The notes below the pieces were generated by a model that saw only the letters and a list, made by a program, of their open reading frames with translations, was not told where the DNA came from and ran no database searches. From positions 1-64,000 of the forward strand of contig NZ_KB900372.1 in assembly GCF_000378725.1 (NCBI RefSeq): 64,000 nt of DNA, given 5' to 3'. Positions 1 through 7,157 of this stretch are shown piece after piece; position 1 is the first letter of the stretch, and each line of letters starts with the position of its first letter. A program made the position numbers and the translations under genes. Source of the DNA: Peptoniphilus lacrimalis DSM 7455 (lineage in GTDB: Bacteria; Bacillota; Clostridia; Tissierellales; Peptoniphilaceae).

Positions 1-98
1 CCCCGAAGGGTTCTGTTAAGATTTCATCGCTCGACTTGCATGTGTTAAGCGCGCCGCCAGCGTTCGTCCTGAGCCAGGATCAAACTCTCAATTAAAAA
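1..98 (-). rRNA. rrs: 16S ribosomal RNA, 5' end (partial)
   Basis: Read on the minus strand, the segment carries the universal 16S 5' signature: the 27F site (AGAGTTTGATCCTGGCTCAG), then GACGAACGCTGGCGGC and ACACATGCAAGTCGAGCG. The gene continues off the left edge. The mature 5' end is estimated at about 97-103 by analogy with other 16S genes. Two tandem promoters lie upstream at 228-256 and 309-337. The first variable region, ending in CTTCGGGG, fits an anaerobic Gram-positive coccus, but the fragment is too short to name a genus. Confidence 0.97.
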
Positions 99-204
99 TT
101 TGTCTAACTCAAAAAATCATTTCTGATTTACGAATTCTGGTTTCTTTGTTCTTTCGAACTGCTTTGTGATTTATTCTTACACTATTTAATTATCATGTTT
201 CTTG

Positions 205-221
205 GCTACTTTTGAAGTAGC
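205..221 (-). other. hairpin at the 5' end of the rRNA transcript
   Basis: A perfect 7-bp inverted repeat (GCTACTT / AAGTAGC, 3-base loop) starts at the position where transcription from the proximal rRNA promoter is expected to begin. It would put a hairpin at the extreme 5' end of the pre-rRNA. A role in leader stability, processing or antitermination is inference. Confidence 0.5.
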
Positions 222-227
222 TTTTTT

Positions 228-256
228 ATTATATATCCCTCTTGCATTTCTGTCAA
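228..256 (-). promoter_or_regulatory. rRNA operon promoter P2 (proximal, perfect consensus)
   Basis: On the minus strand TTGACA (251-256), a 17-base spacer and TATAAT (228-233) form a full sigma-A consensus promoter. The expected start lies about 7 bases downstream, at the leader hairpin. Full consensus elements are typical of rRNA operons. Confidence 0.9.
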
Positions 257-308
257 GTATTTTTTACAAGATTTTTAAAGAGATATAACTGTCTTAGACA
301 GCTTTTAT

Positions 309-337
309 AGTCTAACATTTATAAAATGATTTGTCAA
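309..337 (-). promoter_or_regulatory. rRNA operon promoter P1 (distal)
   Basis: TTGACA (332-337), a 17-base spacer and TAGACT (309-314) on the minus strand form a second sigma-A promoter. It sits about 80 bases upstream of P2 and only a few bases past the arginase stop codon. Tandem promoters are usual for rRNA operons in this phylum. A 13-base palindrome lies between the two promoters. Confidence 0.75.
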
Positions 338-344
338 TATTTTT

Positions 345-1244
345 TTATAATAATTTTTCTCCAAACAAACTTTTAGCAATATCTATTGCAAGTACTGAAG
401 TTTGACTTTTTATATCCAATAAGGGATTAACTTCAACTAAATCTACACTTGTTATTAAATCTGATTTAGATAAAATTTCTGTCAATAGGAAAATTTCTCT
501 TGGTGTTAGACCTCCGTTTTTTCTAGTTCCTGTACCAGGAGCATATATCGGATCCACAACATCTATATCTAAGCTTACGTGTATGTGGTTTGTTTTTTCA
601 TTTAAATATTTCAGTGCTTCTTTTGTTACTTTTCCTATAGAGTATTCATCTATTTCCTGTAAACTGAAGGCTTTTATGTTATAGTCTTTTAGTACTTGTC
701 TTTCTTCCTTATCTAAATCTCTTAAACCTATATATACTAAATTTTTGCTTTTTAAGAAATTTTTATTTTGTCCTATGTTCGATAATTCTTCGCATGCGAG
801 CCCCATAATTGCAGATAAACTCATGCCATGAATATTTCCTGAAGGCGATATTTTTTCGTTATTTATATCACCGTGTGTGTCTATCCATATTACTCCCAAA
901 TCTGGATAATTGTTTAATGCAGCTTTTACTGAACCTATAGCTAATGAATGATCTCCTCCCAGTACTAGGGGTAAATTTTTATTTTTTATTATTTCATCCA
1001 CTTTGTTATATAATTTTGTGCAGGCTTGTTTTACTATCTGATAATTTTTTAAATTCTTAGGACCTATTTGGTCTTCGTAGCTATTTGATACTTCTATATC
1101 TCCTAAGTCTTTAATTTCCAAATCTAAACTTTTTAGCTCTCTAATAAGTCCATTTAGTCGCAAAGCGCTAGGTCCTAATCTAGCTCCTCTTATTGAAGCT
1201 CCCATATCTAATGGTAGCCCTATTATTGATATTTTTTTGTTCAT
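345..1244 (-). CDS. rocF: arginase
   Basis: A 299-residue cytosolic enzyme of the arginase/ureohydrolase family, predicted to hydrolyse L-arginine to ornithine and urea. The binuclear manganese ligands are visible in GGDHSLAIG (His), DTHGDIN (Asp-His-Asp) and DIDVVDP (Asp-Asp). The length matches the Bacillus-type arginase and differs from most agmatinases. The ATG start has an AGAGGT ribosome-binding site. The gene has its own promoter at 1276-1305 and ends directly before the rRNA promoters, with no clear terminator between. In a peptide-fermenting anaerobe it would supply ornithine and nitrogen from arginine. Agmatinase or formiminoglutamase activity cannot be fully excluded, but spacing and length favour arginase. 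Confidence 0.92.
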   Translation of the reverse strand: MNKKISIIGLPLDMGASIRGARLGPSALRLNGLIRELKSLDLEIKDLGDIEVSNSYEDQIGPKNLKNYQIVKQACTKLYNKVDEIIKNKNLPLVLGGDHSLAIGSVKAALNNYPDLGVIWIDTHGDINNEKISPSGNIHGMSLSAIMGLACEELSNIGQNKNFLKSKNLVYIGLRDLDKEERQVLKDYNIKAFSLQEIDEYSIGKVTKEALKYLNEKTNHIHVSLDIDVVDPIYAPGTGTRKNGGLTPREIFLLTEILSKSDLITSVDLVEVNPLLDIKSQTSVLAIDIAKSLFGEKLL

Positions 1245-1275
1245 AAGTACCTCTATTTTTCATTATATTTATTAG

Positions 1276-1305
1276 ATTATATGATTATTACTTATTTAAT
1301 GTCAA
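1276..1305 (-). promoter_or_regulatory. promoter for the arginase gene
   Basis: TTGACA (1300-1305) and TATAAT (1276-1281) on the minus strand are both full matches, separated by 18 bases. The start of transcription would fall about 25 bases before the arginase ATG. Confidence 0.8.
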
Positions 1306-1317
1306 TTATGTTTTCAT

Positions 1318-1346
1318 AAAAAAAGATCGACATATTTTATGTCGAC
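1318..1346 (-). terminator. Rho-independent terminator after bioB
   Basis: On the minus strand an 8-bp stem (TCGACATA / TATGTCGA) is followed by seven T residues. It ends the bioB transcript and isolates the arginase promoter. Confidence 0.85.
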
Positions 1347-1362
1347 CAGCTATAAATAATCA

Positions 1363-2346
1363 TTAAGATATTAATCTTACTTTGTAGTTTAGTGATTCTA
1401 TCATTTTTTTATCATCATTTATTGTAACACCATGTGTTGTTAACATATCTCCTGTTATGGCAGCATTGGCTCCCGCTTCAAATGCACTTTTGCCAAGTCC
1501 AGCCATATTTGCACGACCACCTGCCAATCTTAGGGTGGCATCAGGTATTACAAACCTAAAAACAGCTATAGTTCTATTTATTTCTTCTTCTGATAAAATT
1601 TCATTATTTTCTAAAGGAGTGTGAGGTATTGGGTTTAAAACATTAACAGGTATTGAATTAACTTCTAGTTCTTTTAATTGATATATCATGTCGAGCCTAT
1701 CTTCTCGTGATTCTCCCAATCCAATTATTCCACCGCTGCATATTTCCATATTCGCTTTTTTAGCAGCTTTAATTGCCTTTATTTTTTGATCATATAAATG
1801 AGTTGTACAAATACTTGGAAAAAACTTACGTGATGTTTCTAGATTATTATGAATTCTTGTTACCCCTGCTTTTTTTAACTTTTCAAATCCCTCTTCATTT
1901 ATAAGACCACCAGAGATACAAACCTCAACAGGAACTTGTCTGTGTATTTCTTCAACAATTTCGCATACATTATCTATATCTTCACTGCTAAGGTTCTTTC
2001 CACTTGAAACTAATGAATATCTCGGTACACCTTGATTATATTTATCTATAGCATCATTTACAATTATATCTTTACTTAATAGGCTATATGTTTTAACATC
2101 AGTGTTGTAGAAAGCTGATTGAGCACAGAATTTACAATTTTCCGGGCATCTACCACTTTTAGCATTTATTATAGTGCACATATCGAAAGAATCCCCACAA
2201 AATTTTTCCCTAATTTCTTTAGATGCTTGTGTCAACTCCTTATAATCAGCATTATATAAAAATCTTGCATCTTCTCTACTTATTTCATATCCATCTAGTA
2301 CTTTATTTTTTAAATCTTCAACAGTTATTTTTTCCAAAACTTGCAT
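1363..2346 (-). CDS. bioB: biotin synthase
   Basis: A 327-residue radical SAM enzyme that inserts sulfur into dethiobiotin, the last step of biotin synthesis. The radical SAM cluster motif is CPENCKFCAQS near residue 67. The downstream SGGIIGLGES and NPIPHTPLE segments are typical of BioB, as is the near-C-terminal RLAGGRANM. The length is normal for the family. The gene is flanked by its own strong promoter and a terminator, so it appears monocistronic. No other biotin gene lies in the window, so the cell may salvage dethiobiotin or carry bioD/bioA elsewhere. No complete BirA operator is seen at the promoter. Confidence 0.95.
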   Translation of the reverse strand: MQVLEKITVEDLKNKVLDGYEISREDARFLYNADYKELTQASKEIREKFCGDSFDMCTIINAKSGRCPENCKFCAQSAFYNTDVKTYSLLSKDIIVNDAIDKYNQGVPRYSLVSSGKNLSSEDIDNVCEIVEEIHRQVPVEVCISGGLINEEGFEKLKKAGVTRIHNNLETSRKFFPSICTTHLYDQKIKAIKAAKKANMEICSGGIIGLGESREDRLDMIYQLKELEVNSIPVNVLNPIPHTPLENNEILSEEEINRTIAVFRFVIPDATLRLAGGRANMAGLGKSAFEAGANAAITGDMLTTHGVTINDDKKMIESLNYKVRLIS

Positions 2347-2366
2347 TTTCTCAACTCCTCAAAAGT

Positions 2367-2395
2367 ATTATACTTACTTAAGAAAAGATTGTCAA
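2367..2395 (-). promoter_or_regulatory. consensus promoter for bioB
   Basis: TTGACA (2390-2395), a 17-base spacer and TATAAT (2367-2372) on the minus strand form a perfect sigma-A promoter. It lies about 20 bases before the bioB start and just past the trmB stop codon. Confidence 0.85.
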
Positions 2396-2413
2396 TGTAT
2401 TTTCGTAATAAGG

Positions 2414-3052
2414 TTAACTGTATTTTTCAAATACTCCTAAACAAATGGGCTTGTTTTCAGCTCTCCATTTTTTCTCATATTCTGTTTCTATATTTAATGG
2501 ATAATCTTCTTCCTTCATGTTAAAATCACTAATTAATCCAACAAATTTTTGCTCTTGGAAATATTTTAATGAGTCCTCAAAAAATTCCTTGTGATCTGTT
2601 TTTAAATATATTTGCGAACCTTCTTTTAAAATTATTCTATATTTTTCGAGAAAATCAGGATAAGTTAATCTTCTTTTTTGATGCTTTAGCTTTGGCCATG
2701 GATTACAAAAGTTAATGTATATTCTTGAAACTTCATCTTCACCAAAATATTCAAGTATATCTTTGGCATTCATTGGTAAAGCTATTACATTTTTAAGATT
2801 GTAATCTAAAATCTTTCTTGTAGCATATATGAAAGCATTTGTTTCCATTTCTATCATAATATAGTTGATATTAGAATTTTCTAATGCTGATGTTGCGGTA
2901 AAAGTACCCTTTCCAGCACCAATTTCTAAATATATATCATTATCATTTCCAAAAACATCCTTCCATTTACCCTTATATTTTTTTCCATCAAATATTACAT
3001 AAGGATTTTCTTTCATTTCAGGAATTGCAAAATGTTTTTTTCTTAATCTCAT
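2414..3052 (-). CDS. trmB: tRNA (guanine-N7-)-methyltransferase
   Basis: An SAM-dependent methyltransferase that forms m7G46 in tRNA. The Rossmann motif YLEIGAGKGTF, the NFCNPWPKLKHQKRR block and the C-terminal YEKKW motif identify TrmB. The reading frame is open to 3091, but that upstream start is TTG without a good ribosome-binding site. The ATG at 3052 follows GGTGG at proper spacing, begins with the usual MRLRKK, and gives about 212 residues, the normal family size. The upstream reading is therefore probably not translated. The gene sits between the tRNA-His unit and bioB. Confidence 0.93.
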   Translation of the reverse strand: MRLRKKHFAIPEMKENPYVIFDGKKYKGKWKDVFGNDNDIYLEIGAGKGTFTATSALENSNINYIMIEMETNAFIYATRKILDYNLKNVIALPMNAKDILEYFGEDEVSRIYINFCNPWPKLKHQKRRLTYPDFLEKYRIILKEGSQIYLKTDHKEFFEDSLKYFQEQKFVGLISDFNMKEEDYPLNIETEYEKKWRAENKPICLGVFEKYS

Positions 3053-3243
3053 AAACCACCATAAAATACGGTTTCCCGCTACCCTTTCCAATAAATATTT
3101 ATTAATTATAAACTGATATAGCCCCTAAGTCAAATTAAATTATAAAGATAATTATATTAATACATTTTATAAGATTATCTTTAAAAACTCTTAAACTAAG
3201 GTTAAATTGCTTATTATTATAATGAATTTTTATAAATAAACAT

Positions 3244-3305
3244 TAAAAAACCACCTTACGCCATTTTTTACTTTAATAAGTAAAACACAGTATAAGATGG
3301 TTTTA
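3244..3305 (-). terminator. terminator after tRNA-His
   Basis: Minus-strand sequence pairs AAAACCA and CTTA with TAAG and TGGTTTT around a loop that contains a second small hairpin, and ends in a run of T. It would end the tRNA-His transcript. Confidence 0.75.
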
Positions 3306-3309
3306 AATA

Positions 3310-3386
3310 TGGGGTGGATAGTGGGAATCGAACCCACGATCTTCAGGACCACAATCTGACGCCTTAACCAACTAGGCCATACCCAC
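3310..3386 (-). tRNA. tRNA-His (anticodon GTG)
   Basis: The minus strand folds into a standard cloverleaf. The anticodon loop is TTGTGGT with anticodon GTG. The T arm is GTGGG-TTCGATT-CCCAC. The acceptor stem closes GTGGGTA with TATCCAC, followed by C73 and an encoded CCA. A G at 3387 directly before the first base supplies the G(-1) that histidyl-tRNA synthetase needs, paired with C73. It is a single tRNA with its own promoter and terminator. Confidence 0.97.
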
Positions 3387-3403
3387 CACATAAGAGCATA
3401 TTT

Positions 3404-3432
3404 ATAATAACAAAATGTTATATCTTTGTCAA
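3404..3432 (-). promoter_or_regulatory. promoter for tRNA-His
   Basis: TTGACA (3427-3432), a 17-base spacer and TATTAT (3404-3409) on the minus strand lie directly before the tRNA and just past the stop codon of the upstream pyrophosphatase gene. Confidence 0.8.
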
Positions 3433-3436
3433 GACT

Positions 3437-4021
3437 TCATATTAATTCCGTAAAATATTTTTTTAGATTTTCTAAAGCTTTGGCTCTGTGACTGATTTTA
3501 TCCTTTTCTTGAAGAGTCAATTGTCCAAAACTGATATCATATCCTTCAGGTATAAATATTGGGTCATAACCAAATCCATTAGCACCTTTTTCTTCTTCTG
3601 ATATATGACCTTTACATACTCCTTCCAAAAATTTAATATTTTTATTGGGGTCAATTAAGCATAGAACTGTTTTAAAATATGCCGACCTGTCATCTTTATC
3701 CTTTAGGTTATTTAATAACTTTTTTCTATTTCCCTTTTCGTCATGATCTCCAGCATAACGAGCAGATTTTACTCCAGGCTCACCATGTAGTGCATTAACA
3801 AATAGCCCAGTGTCATCAGCTAGTATATATGCATCTGTCATTGAGCTTAAAGCTTTTGCCTTTAATTCCGAATTTCCTTCTAAGCTATCTTTATTTTCTT
3901 CAACTTCAAGATTAGATGCACCAATTTCTTTTTTTGACAATATTTCTATGTCAAGTTCTTTTAATACTTCTTTTATTTCTTTTAATTTATTTTTGTTGTC
4001 TGTTGATACAATTAATTTCAT
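3437..4021 (-). CDS. rdgB: XTP/dITP pyrophosphatase (RdgB/HAM1 family)
   Basis: A 194-residue cytosolic house-cleaning enzyme that hydrolyses dITP, ITP and XTP to monophosphates so that deaminated purines are not incorporated. The family N-terminus is present as STDNKNKLKEI. The catalytic and binding blocks ADDTGLFV, PGVKSARYAG, GFGYDPIF and the C-terminal SHRAKAL are intact. The start codon overlaps the stop of rph by 4 bases. The pairing with RNase PH is a conserved arrangement in Firmicutes. Confidence 0.94.
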   Translation of the reverse strand: MKLIVSTDNKNKLKEIKEVLKELDIEILSKKEIGASNLEVEENKDSLEGNSELKAKALSSMTDAYILADDTGLFVNALHGEPGVKSARYAGDHDEKGNRKKLLNNLKDKDDRSAYFKTVLCLIDPNKNIKFLEGVCKGHISEEEKGANGFGYDPIFIPEGYDISFGQLTLQEKDKISHRAKALENLKKYFTELI

Positions 4022-4734
4022 ATATATTCTTCCACAATTTCCATATATTTAAAAATGTCTTTAATTCCTATTTGAGCAAATTTTAAAAATTCTGCCAATT
4101 CTTCTGTCGTAAAGGTATCCCTTTCGCTTGTTCCCTGAATTTCAATTATTTCAAATTTATCATTCATTACTAAATTCAAATCCACATCAGCATTTGAATC
4201 TTCTTTATAGTCTAAATCAACTAATTTTATCCCTTTTACCTTACCTACGCTTATTGAACCTACTTTACATTTTATGGGATTTACCTCAAGTTTTTTATTT
4301 TTGAGTGCTTTATTTACAGCCATTTCTAAGGCTATATAAGAACCGTTTATTGATGTAGTTCTAGTTCCTCCATCAGCATTAATTACATCGCAATCAAGCC
4401 AAATTGTCCTTTCCCCCAAAGCCTTTAGATCTACAGCTTCTCTTAAACTCCTTCCTATAAGTCTTTGTATTTCAGTTCCTCTGCCATCCTGTTTGCCTCT
4501 AGAAATATCTCTTACTTTTCTTATAACAGTTGAACCTGGTAGCATTGAATATTCAGCCGATACCCAGCCCATTTCCTTGCCTCTTAAAAAAGGTGGAACT
4601 TTTTCTTCTATTATTGCAGTACAAACTACTTTTGTATTTCCGCATTCAATCAGAACTGATCCATCAGCATTTGGTACAAAATCAGGACTTATTTTTATTT
4701 CTCTAACTTCACTATTTTGTCTGTCTGTTCTCAT
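4018..4734 (-). CDS. rph: ribonuclease PH
   Basis: A 238-residue phosphorolytic 3'-5' exoribonuclease that trims tRNA 3' ends. It begins RTDRQNSEVREI and contains GWVSAEYSMLPGST, RLIGRSLR, DCDVINADGGTRT and the EIQGTSE block with the phosphate-site residues. Length and order are those of a full bacterial RNase PH. It has an AGAGGT ribosome-binding site, lies 10 bases after the amidase stop and is translationally coupled to rdgB. Confidence 0.96.
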   Translation of the reverse strand: MRTDRQNSEVREIKISPDFVPNADGSVLIECGNTKVVCTAIIEEKVPPFLRGKEMGWVSAEYSMLPGSTVIRKVRDISRGKQDGRGTEIQRLIGRSLREAVDLKALGERTIWLDCDVINADGGTRTTSINGSYIALEMAVNKALKNKKLEVNPIKCKVGSISVGKVKGIKLVDLDYKEDSNADVDLNLVMNDKFEIIEIQGTSERDTFTTEELAEFLKFAQIGIKDIFKYMEIVEEYI

Positions 4735-4744
4735 AATACCTCTA

Positions 4745-6148
4745 TTAATATTTTACATACTTATCAATATAACTATATATACCATTATATAGACCATTAA
4801 CTAATTTATCTATATAATCATCGTCTGTTAAATCGCTTAACTCTTCATCATTTGAAATAAAACCTAATTCAGCTAGCGCTGCAACTGTTTTTGTTTGATT
4901 TAAAACAATAATAGCTGGTCTATTTTTTATTCCACGATTTACAGCTCCAGTTTCTTTTAATAAAGCTTTTTGTAATTCTTGAGCAAAATATTTTTGAACT
5001 GTTGATTTAATCTTAATATTTTTTTCTGAAGCATATAAAACTTCTATTCCCTTTGCATCAGTATTATCAGAAGAATTAATATGGATAGAAAGGAAAATAT
5101 CAGCATTTGTTTCATTTGCCAAACTTGCTCTATCTTGTAACTTTATAAATTCATCTCTTGTCCTTGTAATACTTACATCCATTCCATCTTCTAAAAGCCT
5201 ATTATAAAGTTTTGTAGCTACTAATAAGGTTAAATCTTTCTCGTGGACTTTATTATCCTTTGAGTTAGCTCCGCTATCTTTACCTCCATGTCCTGGGTCT
5301 AAAATAATTCTTACTTTACCATTTACATAAAGATTTTCATTAATGACCTGTTTCTTTTCCATATCTTCAGAGTCAAGGCCAACTGCTTTTAATGCTGATT
5401 CACTCTCATCTTCATAAATTTTTTCTGTTAAATATTTAGTTTCTTTAATTTCTTCTTTTGATTGGTATTGATTCTTAACTATGGAATTAATATTATTTAA
5501 ACTGTTTTTTTCAGGATTTTTTGTTTTAGTCTTTTTAGTTTTAGTCTTTTTAGTTTTATTTTTTTTATTATCTTTCTTTTTTATATTTGTTTTTTTATCA
5601 TTTTTATTTGTAGTATTATCTTTCTTTTCTACTAATTTTTTCTCATCCTTATCCATAATTGAGTCGGTTTTATAAGAATTTACTTGTGCTAAAAACTTAT
5701 CTTGATCCCAAGATACATCATATCCAAAAGTTTCTGATAAAAACCTAAGGGGAACCATAGTTTTTGTTCCTTTAGCGTCAATATAATCTACTAGAGCAGG
5801 TACTGAATTTTTATCAATTTTAGTTTTTTCATCATTTACAAATACTATGGAAGATCCTATTTGCAGTTTTATATTTTTATCATTCATGCTGATCAAGGCA
5901 GTTTTTTTCACATTGTCCCATAAAACATCAGCACCTAAGGCTTCTGTAATTTCTCTAATTGGAACAAAAGTCCTTCCATCTTTAACATATGCATTATAAG
6001 TTGTTTGTAAATCTTTACCATCAATCTTAACATTGCAGGAATTTACATTGTAGTTTTTCTTCTTAATTTTTACTGGAAAACTGTTTTTAGCACTTGTGGA
6101 TATTATTAACATTGCAAAAACGGTTAAAATTAATAATAATTTTTTCAT
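4745..6148 (-). CDS. N-acetylmuramoyl-L-alanine amidase with copper-amine-oxidase-like N-terminal domains
   Basis: A 467-residue secreted wall hydrolase. Residues 1-20 form a signal peptide. Residues 40-155 hold two copper-amine-oxidase N-terminal-like repeats (FVPIREITEALGADVLWD and MVPLRFLSETFGYDVSWD), a substrate or wall-binding module known from Clostridia. Residues 165-215 form a lysine/threonine/asparagine-rich linker with a DNA-level tandem repeat. Residues 279-460 form an Amidase_3 domain, with the zinc ligands in ILDPGHGG, a glutamate at KDLTLLVA, HINSS, and the C-terminal AELGFISN. It should cut the stem peptide from muramic acid. It shares a gene run with rph and the pilus-like genes. 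The physiological target is inferred. Confidence 0.9.
   Translation of the reverse strand: MKKLLLILTVFAMLIISTSAKNSFPVKIKKKNYNVNSCNVKIDGKDLQTTYNAYVKDGRTFVPIREITEALGADVLWDNVKKTALISMNDKNIKLQIGSSIVFVNDEKTKIDKNSVPALVDYIDAKGTKTMVPLRFLSETFGYDVSWDQDKFLAQVNSYKTDSIMDKDEKKLVEKKDNTTNKNDKKTNIKKKDNKKNKTKKTKTKKTKTKNPEKNSLNNINSIVKNQYQSKEEIKETKYLTEKIYEDESESALKAVGLDSEDMEKKQVINENLYVNGKVRIILDPGHGGKDSGANSKDNKVHEKDLTLLVATKLYNRLLEDGMDVSITRTRDEFIKLQDRASLANETNADIFLSIHINSSDNTDAKGIEVLYASEKNIKIKSTVQKYFAQELQKALLKETGAVNRGIKNRPAIIVLNQTKTVAALAELGFISNDEELSDLTDDDYIDKLVNGLYNGIYSYIDKYVKY
5523..5558 (-). repeat. 15-base tandem repeat in the amidase linker
   Basis: A 15-base unit occurs twice without change (5523-5537 and 5538-5552) and is followed by a partial third copy. 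It encodes the KTKKT-type residues of the basic linker. Because the unit is a multiple of three, copy changes would alter linker length without breaking the frame. Confidence 0.8.
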
Positions 6149-6161
6149 TTTATCCTCTAAT

Positions 6162-7139
6162 TTATATTATTTTATAAAGTTCATCACTTGCAGGTACAGG
6201 GATTTCTATTTTTTTGCCATTATCAATTAGAATTTTCTTATCCTCTTCTGTAACTTTACCTATTTGCGTAATTTTTATATTTTTTTCTAAGCATACTTTT
6301 TTATAAGCTTTAAAATCTTCTTCATTAAAAACCATAAGCATAGAACCTGAAGATATTAGTCCATATATATTTATATTATAATGACTTCCTATTTTTTTTG
6401 TTACATCTTTTACAGGTATTTTAATATTATCTACTTCTATACCCTTACCAATAGCTTCAGAGCATTCCCATAAAGCTCCGTATATTCCACCTTCTGTTAC
6501 ATCATGCATATATTTTACATTAAAATCTACTGCAATTTTTGCCTCTCTCAAAACTGATAGATCTTTTATATCTATTGACTCTTTTCTTAAATCATCCTCG
6601 CTTAAAAATTCATTACCTTTCTCTTCCAAAATAATTGAAGTTCCTTCAAGTCCTATATCCTTAGAAACAGCAATTACATCTCCAACTTTAATTGAGGATA
6701 TGTCGGGCATTTTATTTTTATTTACTCTTGCTATGACAGTAGTTGTCATAACAATTTTATTTACAGCATCCGTAACTTCTGTATGACCACCAATTATTTC
6801 TAAATTATTTTGTCGGCACGCTCTATCTGCATCCTCCATAATTTTGTTTAAGTCTTCAAGTTTAGATTCCGCTGGCAATAAAATACTAATTAAAACACCC
6901 ACAGGGTCTGCTCCTTGGCAAGATACATCATTAACTGAAATATTTATTGCCAAATAGCCTAAATTTTTATTAGCTCCAGTAATAGGATCAACAGATGTAA
7001 CAATCAAATCTCCATTAAAATCTAAGACTGCTGTATCAATCCCTATTGATGATTTTGTTAAAACTTCTTTTCTATGTGAATTTATATTTTTAAAAACATA
7101 TTTTTCTAAATCATTATTTGATACTTTTCCAATTTCCAA
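6162..7139 (-). CDS. AIR synthase-related (PurM/HypE-like) protein
   Basis: A 325-residue member of the PurM/SelD/ThiL/HypE ATP-binding superfamily. Visible family features are GIDTAVLDF, TSVDPITGA, INISVNDVSCQGADPVGV, IIGGHTEVT and the PASDELY C-terminus. The C-terminal cysteine motif of HypE that is carbamoylated in hydrogenase maturation is absent, so a HypE role is unlikely, and no thiamine or purine gene is adjacent. The substrate is therefore unknown. The start is a TTG with a well-placed AGAGGTGAT ribosome-binding site. It lies between the PilM/PilN-like gene and the amidase, probably in one transcript. Confidence 0.72.
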   Translation of the reverse strand: MEIGKVSNNDLEKYVFKNINSHRKEVLTKSSIGIDTAVLDFNGDLIVTSVDPITGANKNLGYLAINISVNDVSCQGADPVGVLISILLPAESKLEDLNKIMEDADRACRQNNLEIIGGHTEVTDAVNKIVMTTTVIARVNKNKMPDISSIKVGDVIAVSKDIGLEGTSIILEEKGNEFLSEDDLRKESIDIKDLSVLREAKIAVDFNVKYMHDVTEGGIYGALWECSEAIGKGIEVDNIKIPVKDVTKKIGSHYNINIYGLISSGSMLMVFNEEDFKAYKKVCLEKNIKITQIGKVTEEDKKILIDNGKKIEIPVPASDELYKII

Positions 7140-7157
7140 TTATATCACCTCTATATA

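Noticed and set aside
2341-2413. BirA operator at the bioB promoter
   Set aside because: One half-site-like GTTAACC is present, but no matching second half at the known spacing.
5481-5675. Plus-strand hydrophobic protein opposite the amidase linker
   Set aside because: It is the mirror of the lysine-rich linker, where poly-A-type codons give Phe/Leu on the other strand. It has no ribosome-binding site.
6162-7139. Hydrogenase maturation factor HypE
   Set aside because: The C-terminal cysteine motif is missing and no hydrogenase or other hyp gene is nearby.
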